DNA of 64,000 nt from Bidens hawaiensis. Its lineage: Eukaryota > Streptophyta > Magnoliopsida > Asterales > Asteraceae. The notes beneath the pieces were generated by a model that saw only the letters and a list, made by a program, of their open reading frames with translations, made no database searches and had not been told where the DNA came from. The translations under genes and the position numbers were made by a program. Below are positions 49,601-61,175 of this stretch, piece by piece. The stretch lies in NCBI GenBank assembly GCA_021521415.1, contig JAIQDT010003809.1:123501-187500 (forward strand). Reading direction: 5' to 3'. Numbering within the stretch: the stretch's first letter is position 1; each line of letters opens with the position of its first letter.

Positions 49601-50919
49601 TGCTGGCTCTCGAAGCCTCGGATACATAACCTTGCGGTTTCATACCAAGTATAAGCGGAAAATTCCTCAAATACTCGTCGAAATTGAGCACTTCACCGTA
49701 TTCTATGTCTCCAATCCAAAGTGGGCTATTATTCTGCCAAAGTTTCATAAATTCACCCATAGCACTCATTGCAAGATCCAAAAGCAAGTTCTTATCATAC
49801 TGAAAATCCATCGCACCACCACCACTAGCCGCCATCAACCCCGCTCTTGAAGGTGACATTAAAGGTAAACCATTTCTCAACCCGTTGCTATAATTGAGCC
49901 CCATCGGTAATCCTACATCCATCGGGTTTAAACCATATCCGGTTCTCCCAACACCAAGTTCCAAGTTAGAACTCCCCATTCCCTGAGATAATGAACCACC
50001 ATAGGATGATAAAGGCCTGCCCAAAAACTTATTAGCAAGGAGGGATATGCGGCCAAGTTCATCTTTTAATCGGGCGTTTTCGATTCTAAGATGGTGGTCT
50101 TCTGCTAGCATATCTCCAACCATTGCCTGCCCACCACAATTGTTGCAAATTGGGGACCGAAGTGCTTCTTTCATCGCTATGTTACGGTATAGTAAGTCGT
50201 CGTTTGCTTTCTTCAAAAATGAATTTTCAACACGCTCAAGTTGAGTCTGAACCAATGTGATTAACCAATGTCAGTTATAGTTAAATATCTGATTAAAGTT
50301 AATGATTATAATTAACCTAATTATTATTAACCTTCGTTTGTGTTCTTCTGTTCTGAAACCAGAACTTGACTTGCTTGTTTTCCAAATTCAACTTCTTTCC
50401 AAGTGCTAATCTATCCTTCTCATCAGGGTGAGGGTTTTCTTTATAAGCACTATCACCAAAAACAAAATAAACAACATTCCATCAAAAGACAATAAATTCA
50501 AAAAGAAAAAACTAACAAACAAATGTATCAAATAAATTATCCACTTTTACGAAAGCTATTAACAGAGTCTGGAGAAGTTAAAGACCGGAGTGGGAGTAAG
50601 CCTTTTCCTCAGGGGATAAAGAGGCTGCTCCCGTCTCAAAACACAATAAAATCATAAAATTAATAGCTAAAACTACTTATGATTAAAAAGATTACTTTTC
50701 AAGTTCTTGAATTTGGTAGGGAGTATGTCGGTGATATTTCAGTCTACGGCGAGAACCAGAAGACGATCCAGCTGGGATATCTTGTTCATCTCCCGACGCG
50801 CCATCTGCATTATCGCTTCCACCAGACCTACTAATTTCAGATCCATCTATTGCTCGAACCATTCCAACATTTCCTTCAAAGTTTTCACCAATCAAACCAT
50901 GATCTCCATGTCCTTCCAT
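46611..50919 (-). CDS. HD-ZIP class IV homeodomain-START transcription factor, ANL2/HDG1 type
   Basis: Minus-strand exons: 50696-50919, 50332-50449, 49551-50246, 49365-49466, 49074-49268, 47676-47850, 47222-47589 and 46611-46976, giving 747 residues. Order: an acidic N-terminus with [16 protein letters not shown], the homeodomain ([13 protein letters not shown]...[12 protein letters not shown], about residues 60-115), a leucine zipper-loop-zipper with the CNNCGG dimerisation motif, a START domain ([46 protein letters not shown]) and the HD-SAD region ending [19 protein letters not shown]. The acidic segment and the [10 protein letters not shown] homeodomain text point to the ANTHOCYANINLESS2/HDG1 subgroup, nuclear regulators of epidermal and pigment traits. 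The homeodomain helix 1 region is divergent ([11 protein letters not shown]) and the N-terminus is shorter than I recall for ANL2 (about 800 residues). All splice sites are GT-AG and there are no lesions. The start is the first ATG after a leader-intron acceptor. Confidence 0.93.
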
Positions 50920-52260
50920 CTTAGGTTTCTGTTCAAATAATCACAAAATCATAAATACTATCTTAACATAAAAATCACAAATTTATTAGAAGCAGAAATG
51001 TAAAAACTAGAGGAATGCATGCTAAAGCAAGAGAGAGTGATTTTGAGTTATAAATAGGCTGAGAAAGAGTTGAAGTGAGAGTTGTGGTTGAGAATAAGGA
51101 GACCTATGCAATGACAAATTGTTATAAGAACCATCAGCCACCACCATTCTTGAATCCTCACCACTACCATAGTTATATAACCCCCCAAAACTCATCAAGA
51201 AAACCAAAAATCCCACAAAGATCAAATCTTTATCACTGTTTCAAGATGTGTTTGATCTTTAAACTCAAATCTATATATCATCCACTCACCACATACCAGG
51301 ATATTTGTTTGTGTGTTTGTGGGTGTGTTTTGTCACTTTGTGTGTATTGTCTATGTAAATCTAGCCTCTTAAATTCATATACAACAACCAAAAGCTACAA
51401 AAATTAAAGGCTACCAAAAGAGGTGGGTACAAGACAACCAAAACCCTTACTCCCTTGCCTTAATACCCACTCTCAAAACCCTAAGTTTCTGACACAGAAA
51501 GTAAGAGAAAAGTTGACCGTTTAGCTGTCATCTGTGAAGGTGGCCCCATTTTAATGTACCCAAAAATAATAACTGAAAAAGATTGCAAGTTTTCAAACCA
51601 CCCACATGAATGAAAAGACTAAAAAAAGGTTAAAAATTCAAGGAATCGAATTTGACTTTTGGATCCTATTCAAAAATAATAAAAACAATACCAGTTAACC
51701 CTTTTTTCTCTCATATAATCTTGAACAACCAAAAAAATGTTTTACAATTTCATTTCTTTAGCTAACCCTAAAAGTTATAAAACAATTAATTTAACATTTT
51801 CAAATTCTTGGACCTCCCCCTTCATTTGTCTTTGAGATCGTATAAACAAATAAATGCAACTAATAATATGATTAATAATTTTATATCCCATTAATAACAC
51901 TAAAATACTTGCTAAACGTGTACTCAGTCAGTCAGCACCTTCAACTTGTCACAGTATAATTACTACGCGTTTTTCACACAAATATACGAAAGAAACTTAA
52001 ACGCCTTAATATAATTAATGTTGATGAGAAAACTAGTACGACGAATATTTATGGCTGAAACCGATGGAGCAACCGGTATTAAAACGACATGTAACGTACA
52101 CAATGACGATATAGAAACACATAATTAGAGAGATGACTTACAAACAACAGTTTAACAATGGCACGATAACCGGCTAAAAGATGACCGAAATAATCTTGAT
52201 TTTGGATGGTGACAAGTTGATTAATTAAAACCCTAATGGCTGCTGATGGACTTGAAAGTG
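50920..52260 (-). other. 5' leader exon and leader intron of the ANL2-like gene
   Basis: A good acceptor (TTTGAACAG) ends at about 50936, 17 bases before the ATG, and a donor TTTGTAAGTC lies at about 52136-52145. This predicts a ~1.2-kb intron within the 5' UTR and a first exon of about 100 bases up to a start near 52250. The short open frames in this interval look incidental. Confidence 0.6.
51851..51858 (+). promoter_or_regulatory. L1-box-like site in the leader intron
   Basis: TAAATGCA fits TAAATGYA, the element bound by HD-ZIP IV proteins, and could allow auto- or cross-regulation. A single 8-mer in AT-rich DNA is weak evidence. Confidence 0.35.
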
Positions 52261-52271
52261 TGTGTGGGTTT

Positions 52272-52284
52272 GTTTATAAATAGT
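52272..52284 (-). promoter_or_regulatory. TATA box of the ANL2-like gene
   Basis: CTATTTATAAACA on the minus strand, followed about 30 bases later by a CA-rich leader start, is a good plant core promoter arrangement for the predicted leader exon. Confidence 0.55.
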
Positions 52285-52489
52285 GTAGGGTAGGGTAGGG
52301 GCTGGGAGTCAAGGACGACACTTGTTCGAGATATCCGCCCAACGATTGGTTTCAGACGCGTGCTTGATTCTATTTAGACTACTGTGTAATATTTAGGGTA
52401 TTTCATTGCATATATATCATGAATATCATTATTCCAATCAACACCATAAATACAGGTCTGGAGTTTGTATTAATTCTATTAAAAATTAT

Positions 52490-52775
52490 ATATGTATGTA
52501 GGGGATCAAACCTCACTACCACCAACTTATATGGGAGATATGAGGGATGACCCTGCCAGGGTTCGAGTCCTGATCTCACCCGGTTTTACCGGCTCCTCGC
52601 TGTCGTGCCGTTTGGCGGGCGTGGGGGTCGGGTTTTATCCGGTGAATCCCTCAATAGGTGGACCGCTAGGGGCTCCGTCCATCCGGACTAATGGCCGGCT
52701 CGGGCTACCTTTAGCCAATAGGGGGCCGCGTACGTGGTACCCGGCGTTACGTAGTTGACCGTTCAAAAAAAATAT
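52490..52775 (+). mobile_element. tRNA-derived SINE
   Basis: A perfect pol III B box GGTTCGAGTCC (52560-52570) sits near the start of a GC-rich block about 270 bp long that ends in GTTCAAAAAAAA. The GC content contrasts sharply with the AT-rich flanks. The A box is not clear. The 88-codon open frame here is incidental. Confidence 0.65.
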
Positions 52776-53309
52776 ATAGTTTTATAAAGTTGCAATTAAT
52801 TCAGTTTTATCATTTTCATTAATGAACTTTTTTAAAATAATATGTAGTAATGACTAGAATGGAAAGTTAATAAATAATTTTCAAAAAGAGAGTTATTAAT
52901 ATTTTATATGAAAAGGAAGTATTAAATATAATATGTTAATGACCTTGTTATTACTATTATTATTAATTTTTTGTTTTTATGATACTTTGAATTTAATGTA
53001 TATATTAAAGTTGACAAAATATAGGGTTGTAACCATTATAATACATTTCAGGAGATGTATTTATTTCACTTATTTAATTAATTTCAAACTTTAAATTGTT
53101 TCACTTATAGAAAAAATAACATAATCCAAGACTTGTGTTTAGTTAATATAGTTTCAAATGGTCACATATATAGATCATCAAGAACCGAAGAAATTAGCTG
53201 TCTTAGCAACTTAATTAATTTTCATCCTCTCTTGGCCTCAAGTTAAACATTTATGTAAATAAATTTAATATTTATGTAATAAAAGTAACGCATTTAATTT
53301 GATTTGTCC
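52776..53309. other. AT-rich spacer, no gene seen
   Basis: No coding sequence, inverted repeat or regulatory motif that I would defend. Confidence 0.4.
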
Positions 53310-53602
53310 ACCCGTAGTGGCAACGTTGCCACTGCGTTATGTGACGAAAATGCGGGGGGTACACCGCACCCCTGCGTTATGTGAAGCTTGTTTTTGGCTG
53401 CGTTGTATACAAAACGCGGGGTTGGCACATAAATAAAAAAAATAGCCGTTGGGTGGGTGGGTTTGAAGTCGTTGGGAATTTAAAAAAAAATTATATTATA
53501 TTAATTATATTTATACTATATAAACAAACCAAACTCATTTTTTTAACACACTCCTTCCACTTCTATACCAATTTATATCTTTTACACTAATATTTCACCA
53601 TC

Positions 53603-54871
53603 ATGTTTCCAAACAACAACCAAAATATTCTCGGTTTCGGCCAATATGCCCGTCAAGGCAACCAAAATCCACAACCGAACCAATCTACCGCCCCGACACC
53701 AACCATACCCGTCCCGCAAATGTTTGACCCGCAAATGGCCGCCTACTTTCAATATCTACAAAACTCTATGCCAAACGCGGTGCCCGGTTTCCAAAATCCG
53801 CCGGCGAACATTTTTGCCGGTTCGGGTTCCCAACCCGCCCCGGAGACCCAACCCGAGGTCGAGTTCGTGCCGGAGACACACACCCGTCCTGGAGACCGTA
53901 GGCGGTTCGAGCCAACGCGGACGTTCGAAAAAACACGCAAAGAAGCCCGCCGGCGAACATCGGGTTAAAAAGACGGTGATAGCGTGGAGTATCGATGAGT
54001 GCGTACTATGTGCTCGTGCTTGGTGCCAGATATCGGAAGATGCCAAATGCGGTAGGTTTTTAAAATGCATATATATTTTTTTAAATTTCTTATAACAAAC
54101 ATTAAACTTGTAATGTTTTATTTTTTTAGCGAACTATCAAAAAATGGGGGTATTTTGGCACAAAATTATAGAGAGGTTTCACAACCTTAGCGGGGACTCG
54201 CGTCGAGAAAAAGATTCGTTACTGTCGAAATGGGGCGACATAAACACCAAATGCATGGCTTTCCATACGGTTTTCTCTCGGATGAATAGAACTAGGAGTA
54301 GCGGTGTCTCGGACGCGGAAGTCATGGATAACGCGTTGGTGGAGTTTCAACATAAGGTCGGCGGGACCTTCAACTACTTTGGCATTAGGAAAGACCTCTT
54401 GATGTTTCACCCAAAATGGGGCTTGGTGTTAGATGCCGAAGCCGAAGCCGAAGGTGGTCCGCGTAAAAAAAAGTCTAAAACATCGTCTTCGGTTGATCCA
54501 GACACGCCCCGTTCCGACGATCGAAACTTCAACTTAAGCGATAATGACCCCGTGAATACTACCGACATGCCTCGGCCGGGGGTAGAAGAACCAAAGGCAA
54601 AGGAAAGGGGAAAGGGGCCGGTTCGTCTTCAGCAACGGGTTCGAATCCCGAATTGGAAAGCCAATTCCAATTAATGAACTCTCGACTCCAAAATTTACAC
54701 CAACTTGGAACCCAACGACTTCAAGTAAATTTGGACGCCGTCGACCTACTTCGAAGGAATGAGATGGACAAAGACATCGAGATTTTATCAAACGAGCTAT
54801 CCGAAGACGACCATATAGTCCAATCTCTAAAAGCCAATCGACGAGCGAAAATTTTAGAAAAATATAAATGA
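53603..54871 (+). pseudogene. PIF/Harbinger ORF1 (Myb/SANT-like DNA-binding protein), frameshifted
   Basis: A Gln/Asn/Pro-rich N-terminus from ATG 53603 is followed, in another frame, by a Myb/SANT-like helix region (IAWSIDECVLCARAW, ISEDAKC). This is spliced (donor after 54051, acceptor before 54130) to NYQKMGVFWHKIIERFHNL. It continues to the C-terminal domain typical of NAM-associated/ORF1 proteins, with a Ser/Lys-rich linker and a coiled-coil-like tail. Two frameshifts, near 53940 and near 54620, break it. In intact elements ORF1 helps the transposase bind and excise. Confidence 0.75.
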
Positions 54872-55034
54872 GTTTTAGTTTTATTAGTATTATTTATGTT
54901 TTTTTATTTTAATTTGATGTATTTTTTTAATTTAGTTTAATGTATTTTTTATTTGGAAGTTTAATGTAATTTTTAATTTTATGTTAATTTATTTAAATGA
55001 TTTAGTATTTAAAAAAACAAATAAAATTAATAAT

Positions 55035-55153
55035 GACTGGGCGCCACGTGGCTCATAACCCCTGGCAGTGGAGAGTTATCACTACAGCATGTTTTTGTAC
55101 AAAATCATAACTCTGACTGGGCACCACGTGACGCATAACCCCTGGTAGTGGAG
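55035..55153. repeat. Two direct copies of a 39-bp unit with a CACGTG core
   Basis: GACTGGGCRCCACGTG followed by CATAACCCCTGG occurs at 55035 and 55115, 80 bp apart. CACGTG is also the plant G-box. The repeats form the right end of the Harbinger-type element. Confidence 0.8.
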
Positions 55154-55642
55154 CTTTATGATTACACATGGTTTAAAAGTTAAAAAAAATTATTGTAGCG
55201 TTTATTCTCCTGACTATTTTTATAAGTTATAAATAAAATTAGTAAAATCTCACCAACTTGCATTAATTTATTTTATATATACAAGAAAAGTGAAAAGAAA
55301 GATCAAGTAAATGTGCAAATGACAAACCCTATAAAAGTAATTTATAAAATAAACATTTAAGTGCTTGAAATTTTGCTTATTCATTTGAATCAATTAATTA
55401 ATATATAAATTGAACTCAACAATATCAATATTCTGATGCGAGTAAATGCGCACATGAACATGTTATTTGTAAATGAAAATATTGTCATGCTCAAAAGCAC
55501 GCTTAAATGACAATATGTATAACGTACATGTGTTATAAAGCACCAATAGACTTTATATATCACAAACTTATGTATTAACATAAAATCTATATATAGAATG
55601 ATACATAAACATATCATAGTCTAAGGTTGTTGCCGGTTGATG
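55154..55642. other. AT-rich spacer, no gene seen
   Basis: No supported coding sequence or element. Confidence 0.4.
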
Positions 55643-55975
55643 GTGTTGTAAAAATCATTAATCGCTGGTCAGGCAGTGAAGGCAGGGATCGACTAGCTAG
55701 CGATTAATCGTGATTAATCGGATAACACTTTAAGACTTTAATGTATAATTTTAGTTTTACACACACACATTTTTATATGTAATTTTCAGTTATATATATA
55801 TATATGGCCGGAATCTCAATGAAAATTGTTGAATTTGGCCGGAATCTCGTTGGAAACCGCCGATTTTGGTTGGATTTGACAATTGACCGATTAATTAGTC
55901 AACTAGCTCAAAATTAATTATCAGTGGGTAGACTAACGATTAATCGGCGCCTGTTAGGATCGAATTTTGCAACAC
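55643..55975. mobile_element. MITE, 333 bp, inverted GTGTTGYAAAA ends
   Basis: Left GTGTTGTAAAAATCATTAATCG and right (inverted) GTGTTGCAAAATTCGATCC share their ends. GATTAATCG words recur in both orientations inside. TGCCGG flanks both sides approximately, a possible worn target duplication. Confidence 0.6.
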
Positions 55976-57519
55976 TGCCGGCTTGGTATTGTTTTTGGGA
56001 TCCTTAAGGGTCCTATGAGACTAGAATAAGGGCGGTCATGCGGTCCTTTGACCCCTCACCCAATCAATTTTTTTTACTTTTGTTTTTATTTTTTAATTAA
56101 ATAAAATGGAATTGTGAAAAATGATAAGAATAAACCATAACATGAGTTGAATGATGGAGAAATAACTGAGTTGGCATTGAAATAACGCAAACATGACAAA
56201 TGAGAAAAAATAATAAAAGTGACCAATAATACATGGTCAAATATATTTCCTTAATTAGGTCTAAAAGTAGCATGGAACTTAACCCCTTAAAAAGAGAAAT
56301 CATGAGTAGACTGTAGAGCATCCAACTTTTCTCCAAAGAAAATTTAAATGATTTGTTACCATGCAATCACCAACATGTTGCATAAAACAAGAACTAACTA
56401 ACATGGCGGGTAACATAAAACAAGAGACACTAAAGACTAACATTGACGAATTACTAAGGGACCATAATGCGTTTAAATCCAAGTTTAGTCGTATCTAGCG
56501 GGCTTTATTAATTGGCCGCTTGGCCTTGTGCATATGCCGAGTGGGCGACAACACAAGGTCCATTCTCACAGAGTCCTAGTATTTTTAATCTTATTTTAAA
56601 TATATAAGACAATAATATTTAAAATTTAAAAATGATTAACCATTTTAGACCCAACAACTTTAAAAAATTAAAACCCGATGAACCTTTTTCTAAAACAGTA
56701 ACCTTTTGTAACCAATTATATATATATATATAGAGGGTTAGTGTCAATTAGGAACCCATCATTTAATTAGGAACTCTAGAAACCCATCTTGACCAATCAA
56801 AATTTATTATTCATTTCTTTTACTATTTTTTAAATGAGGGTAATATAGTCTTTTGAACAATAACAAATATTCACGTATTATTATGATATGTTGAAGACTC
56901 CTATTTTCACTCTCCATTATCATAGGGAAGTTACTAAACACAAAATCATAATATTATTTATCAGATTCAATCGTATCATCAAGATCCATCATCAACAAAA
57001 TCAATTTCCATATTATCAGGTACGTATGAATTCCTTAATCGCCATTCGCCAATTGTAAGAGTTGTTGTAATTATATTATATCTTAATTACTACGTTTGTT
57101 TCAATCTGGGAACGTTATTAGAAAAAACAAATTGAATACAAATTTCAATTCTTTAACATTGCATCACTAAAATTGTTCTTCAAAATAATAAAAGGATTTT
57201 AAACGTAATCTTTAAAATTAATAAAATGATTTAAATTTATATATTGCATCGATTTTTATCCCTTACTATGATCAAGGAATGAACCTGGTCAAACAGTTCC
57301 ATTTTTTGTTGGTGTAAATCGATTTTGGTGGAAATCGATTTTGGTGGTGTAAACCTTCAAGGAGTTAACTGTTACAAATCATTTTGTAACAAATCAATTA
57401 TAGTTCTTAATTATTTTGAGTTCAAAGAATGAATTAACTTGGTCAAACAGTTCCATTTTTTTTTTTCATATCAAGGTTGTTATATATTAACAAGATAATA
57501 TTGTTTGTCTTTTGTAGTT
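55976..57519. other. Spacer upstream of the FAR1/MULE gene
   Basis: No gene in 55976-56720. From about 56725 the sequence GAGGGTTAGTGTCAATTAGG may mark the left side of the Mutator-like element and its untranslated leader, but no matching inverted end was found on the right. Confidence 0.35.
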
Positions 57520-57762
57520 ATGGATAAAACGAATTCAGATTCGAATATGGATATTATTCCTATTCAATACCAACTTGAAGAAGCTATTCAGGTTGTTCAC
57601 GAAGACGTGATGGATAATGATGCTGGTGAAGTACTTGGTGTTGAAGAACGTGGTGATCAAAGAGGTAGTAATATTTTTTTTCGTATGAAGATGGCAAGAA
57701 GATTTTGTAGCAAATGTGGTCGTTTTGGTTATCATGATTATAGAAATTGTCCATTTAAATAA
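57520..57762 (+). pseudogene. Small zinc-knuckle ORF at the 5' side of the FAR1/MULE gene
   Basis: An 80-codon frame from ATG 57520 ends with FCSKCGRFGYHDYRNC, a CCHC knuckle with five residues before the His instead of four. FAR1-related proteins and MULE transposases usually carry such a knuckle at the C-terminus, so its N-terminal place is odd. It may be a separate peptide or a displaced piece of the same gene. Confidence 0.45.
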
Positions 57763-57912
57763 ATTTTAGCTTTGTTTTTCTGTTTTTGTGTTAAACTCTA
57801 ATTTTGTTCATTCAATAAAAATTTTCTTTGTTTTGCTATTGAGAAAGAATGTTGTCATTTGTTGATTTATTTTCATACATGTCAATTATTAAATGTTTTT
57901 ACTTAATTGTAG

Positions 57913-60725
57913 ATTTGCTCGAAAGTGATAACGAAAATTCATCATACAATCAATCATACACATCACCTAATGGAACAAGATATCGGTTGCCCAACGTTGC
58001 CGTTGGCCTTAAACCAGTTGTGGGTAGGATATATCCCACATTAGAGGATGCTGAATCAATGTATAAGTTGTATGCAGATAAGGCTGGATTTGATACACGG
58101 TTATCTACAATCAAGAGACGTAAGAGTGGTGTTATTACTAATAGGTATATCCTTTGTAACAGAGCAGGTATTTATCGTGGCAAAGATGTTGATACACTAA
58201 TTACAGAGTCTCCATGTAGCGTTAACTACAAGGTTACCGACTGCTAAGCACGTGTTAGACTAAGAGCTGTAAAAGGTACCCTTAAGTTCGAATTATACGA
58301 GTTTGTGGAAAGTCATAATCATGGTCTTGTTGCTGATGAGAATAAGGACTTAACACGGAGTCGTCGTCAGTTGGATTTTAGCGACCATGAATATATACAC
58401 AAAGTTCGATTGGTGAATATTGGTGCGACAAGAGCCTACAACATACAATCTGCGTTAAAGGGCGGTCATCACATGGTTCGAGGTACAAAAGTAGAGTACA
58501 CAAATAGTTCTAGGACTATGAGAGCTTTCAAAGGAGATAAAGATGCACAGATGGTGTTAAATACGATGAACGGATGTGCGAAGAACTTGCATAATTTCTC
58601 TTTTTTTCACACTGCTGTTAAAGGCGAGTTGCGGTCTTTATTTTGGGCTGATGGCGTTGCAAAAAGCAACTACATTGCATTCGGCGATGTTTTAGCATTT
58701 GACGCCACATACAAAACAAATATGTACGTTTTTTTATGTGGCGTTTTACATTAATGTATTTACTTTTTAAAATTTTAATTTGCTTTTCAGGTACGGCATG
58801 ATTTTTGTCCCTTTTACTGGAGTAGATCATCACAAGAAGTGCGTAACGTTTGGTGCGGGTTTGCTACATAATGAAACTATCGATTCATACAAGTGGTTGT
58901 TAGAGTCTTTTCTTGAAGCTCATGGTAATAAACAACCAACACTAATTTTAAGCGATCAAGTTCCATCAATGAAGCAAGCAATATCTATCGTTTTAACTCA
59001 ATCTGTTCATCGACTTTGTATGTGGCACATTATGGATAAACTTCGTTTGAAGATTAGACACATCCATATCTTTATATACTAATTATATTAAGCATATAAA
59101 TTTACTTTATGTTAAATTAATTAAACAACAGTGGTTTTTATAGAACTTATCATTCTTTCTTATTACATATATGTAAACTTACTATAGATCATATTGTAAT
59201 CATTGTTTATCATTATCTTTATTTCAATATGTTATTAATTATAACATGAATTGGAAATAGACGTATATAAACATCACAAGAGTAATTAGTTTATGATTTG
59301 TTGATAATTCATATATATAAGTGTCATTATTGTTCCTCTTGTACAGAATCATATGAGTCTCCATTGTTTACATAAACCAACTCAAAATCATATGCTACCT
59401 GGAACTATGTATGTCTAATAATTTTGTTTATAGGTATCCAATGAACGGTTAAAAAATGGAGAGTTGCGTAGAAGTATACACAAGTTAGTTTGGAATGTCT
59501 TTATTAACCCACCTACGTTTGAGCGAAAATGGGTGGCTCTAATGACAGAATTTAAATTGAATGATCATGATTGGCTTAAACAAATGTATGATATTCTCTG
59601 GTTATTTTAGGGATATACCCATGTGTTGTTTGATGAAGACCACGTCTAGATGCGAGAGCTCTAATGCTAGTTTTAAAGTTAATTCTAGCCCTTCCAACAC
59701 ACTTGTACAATTCATGTTGTGTTTTGATTTATCAATGGGTACACAATGGGAAAAGCAAAGAGTTTTGCATAACAAAACTATCACAACAACTCCTCGATAT
59801 CGTCTTAACACTCCTATCGAACAACATGCTGGTTATGTATACACTCGGGACATTTTTTTCGAGGTTCAAAAAGAGATGATAAAAAGTGCAACATCGTGTA
59901 TGATAGGTATTCCTGAAGTTGTAGATGATACCAAAGTTTATTTGATTCATCACAAGGACAAAAGATCTGGTTTCGTTGGAAGGTTTAAGGTATTGTTATG
60001 TGTATATTAATCATTAATTTTTTCTTTTTACATTTACATACATTTTTTATAATAAGTTTTTACTCTGGATATAACAATGTAGGTTTCCATTAACTTGATT
60101 GATACGACTGTTTGCTGCTCGTGCATGTTGTATACGCGTATTGGATATCTATGTCGTCATGTGTTTGCTGTATTCGGAATGGAGAATATTGACAAAATTC
60201 TAGATCATTACATATCTAAGCATTGGGACACTTATGCGCTACCAAACAGTGTGTACAGCATCGAAAATAGGATTGGGGTTGACAACGACGAAAAATCAAG
60301 GACTAGGATTGAGGTTGTTACTGATGTGCAGAAGTGTTTGGACCGTATAAGGGATCAAGACGAACGACTTAAAGTATTTGCTACAAAGATTAAGGAATTG
60401 AAGAACGAAATTTTTGAAGAATTTACACACAACCCAAACCATAGAAACAAGAAATTCATGATTGAAGAATTGCTTCAACAATCTCAACCTGAAGAGGTTT
60501 GTGTTACAGGCCCTAAAGGTATTAGGAACAAAGGTAGTGGGAAACGCAGGCTAATCGGCGCACGGGAGAAGGCGGCGGAGAAGGCTAAAAAGACGGTTAC
60601 TGTGGAAAATATGTCAATCATGACACAAGAAATTGTCCAAAAAAGAAAAAGAAAGAGGGAGAAAACCAAAACGAAACTGATGATGAATCAAGTGATGAAG
60701 AACATGATATTGCTTCTGAGTGATG
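57913..60725 (+). pseudogene. FAR1-related / MULE (Jittery-like) transposase, decayed
   Basis: Domain order: a FAR1 DNA-binding domain (LEDAESMYKLYADKAGFDTR...), a MULE transposase core, then a SWIM zinc finger (CCSCMLYTRIGYLCRH: CxC...CxH). The catalytic triad is visible: D in LAFDATYKTN, D in LILSDQVPS, E in TTSRCESSNASF, plus the HRLCMWH motif. Introns at 58724-58790 and 59990-60082 have clean GT-AG ends. A further gap at ~59056-59432 has an acceptor but no visible donor. Lesions: TAA at 58245-58247 (VTDC*ARVR) and a frameshift/stop near 59600. The tail after the SWIM finger is Lys/Arg-rich and drifts out of frame near 60720. Intact relatives are MULE transposases or the domesticated phytochrome-signalling FAR1/FRS factors; this copy is non-functional as read. 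Confidence 0.85.
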
Positions 60726-61138
60726 CTCTTTTTTTTCCTTATTATTTTTGTTCAACATTCTTGTTTAGCACTTCTTTAATTTTGTGTACTTTTGATTTTG
60801 ATGGTGGTTTAAAACTTTTTTTATTTTGTATACCTTTGAATTTTTTTGTTTATTATGCATATTTAAATTTTTGAAAACTCTTACTTGAATTCTATTAAGA
60901 TTATACAAGAATTTTGCATTTCATCCCATTTGTCCAACATCATATTTTAAGCATTTATGTAAAACATTACATGTATGCAATTATCGCTTTTTTTTTATCA
61001 AAATACAACGGTTGGCTGGGTATGCAATTATATGTTTTGCATGCAATTATACGTTAATTTGCATGATGCAGCTCGTGTGTGTTTGACTACATTCGTGTGT
61101 GTAATTTGCATGATGCAGCCCGTCAAAGTCCGCTTTTG
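60726..61138. other. Junction between MULE remnant and plastid DNA
   Basis: AT-rich, with repeated ATGCAATTATA words (60974-61053) and a direct repeat of TTTGCATGATGCAG (about 61059 and 61105) next to the plastid insertion. No gene. Confidence 0.45.
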
Positions 61139-61175
61139 CATAATTGACTGCATTGATCTCGGTAGCTACTCCACC
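61139..61175 (-). pseudogene. psbC: psbC fragment (~37 bp) fused to atpA
   Basis: On the minus strand [12 protein letters not shown] follows atpA text. This is the conserved C-terminal region of CP43 (psbC), which normally continues with VSPRSW. Here it changes to unrelated sequence after AATTATG. The joint with atpA overlaps at GTGGGTGG-like bases, suggesting microhomology end-joining. Confidence 0.65.

Larger units (their letters stand above)
53310..55153 (+). mobile_element. PIF/Harbinger-type element lacking its transposase
   Basis: The left end carries GTTGCCACTGCGTTATGTGAC (words from 53325) and the right end, inverted, carries CCACTGCCAGGGGTTATG and CCACTACCAGGGGTTATG, so the ends are related inverted sequences. 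The interior encodes only the Myb/SANT-like partner ORF (53603-54871), and no DDE transposase is present. Exact termini and the 3-bp duplication could not be fixed. Confidence 0.6.

Noticed and set aside
52492..52758. 88-codon ORF
   Set aside because: Coincides with a SINE carrying a pol III B box; the GC-rich body gives open frames by chance.
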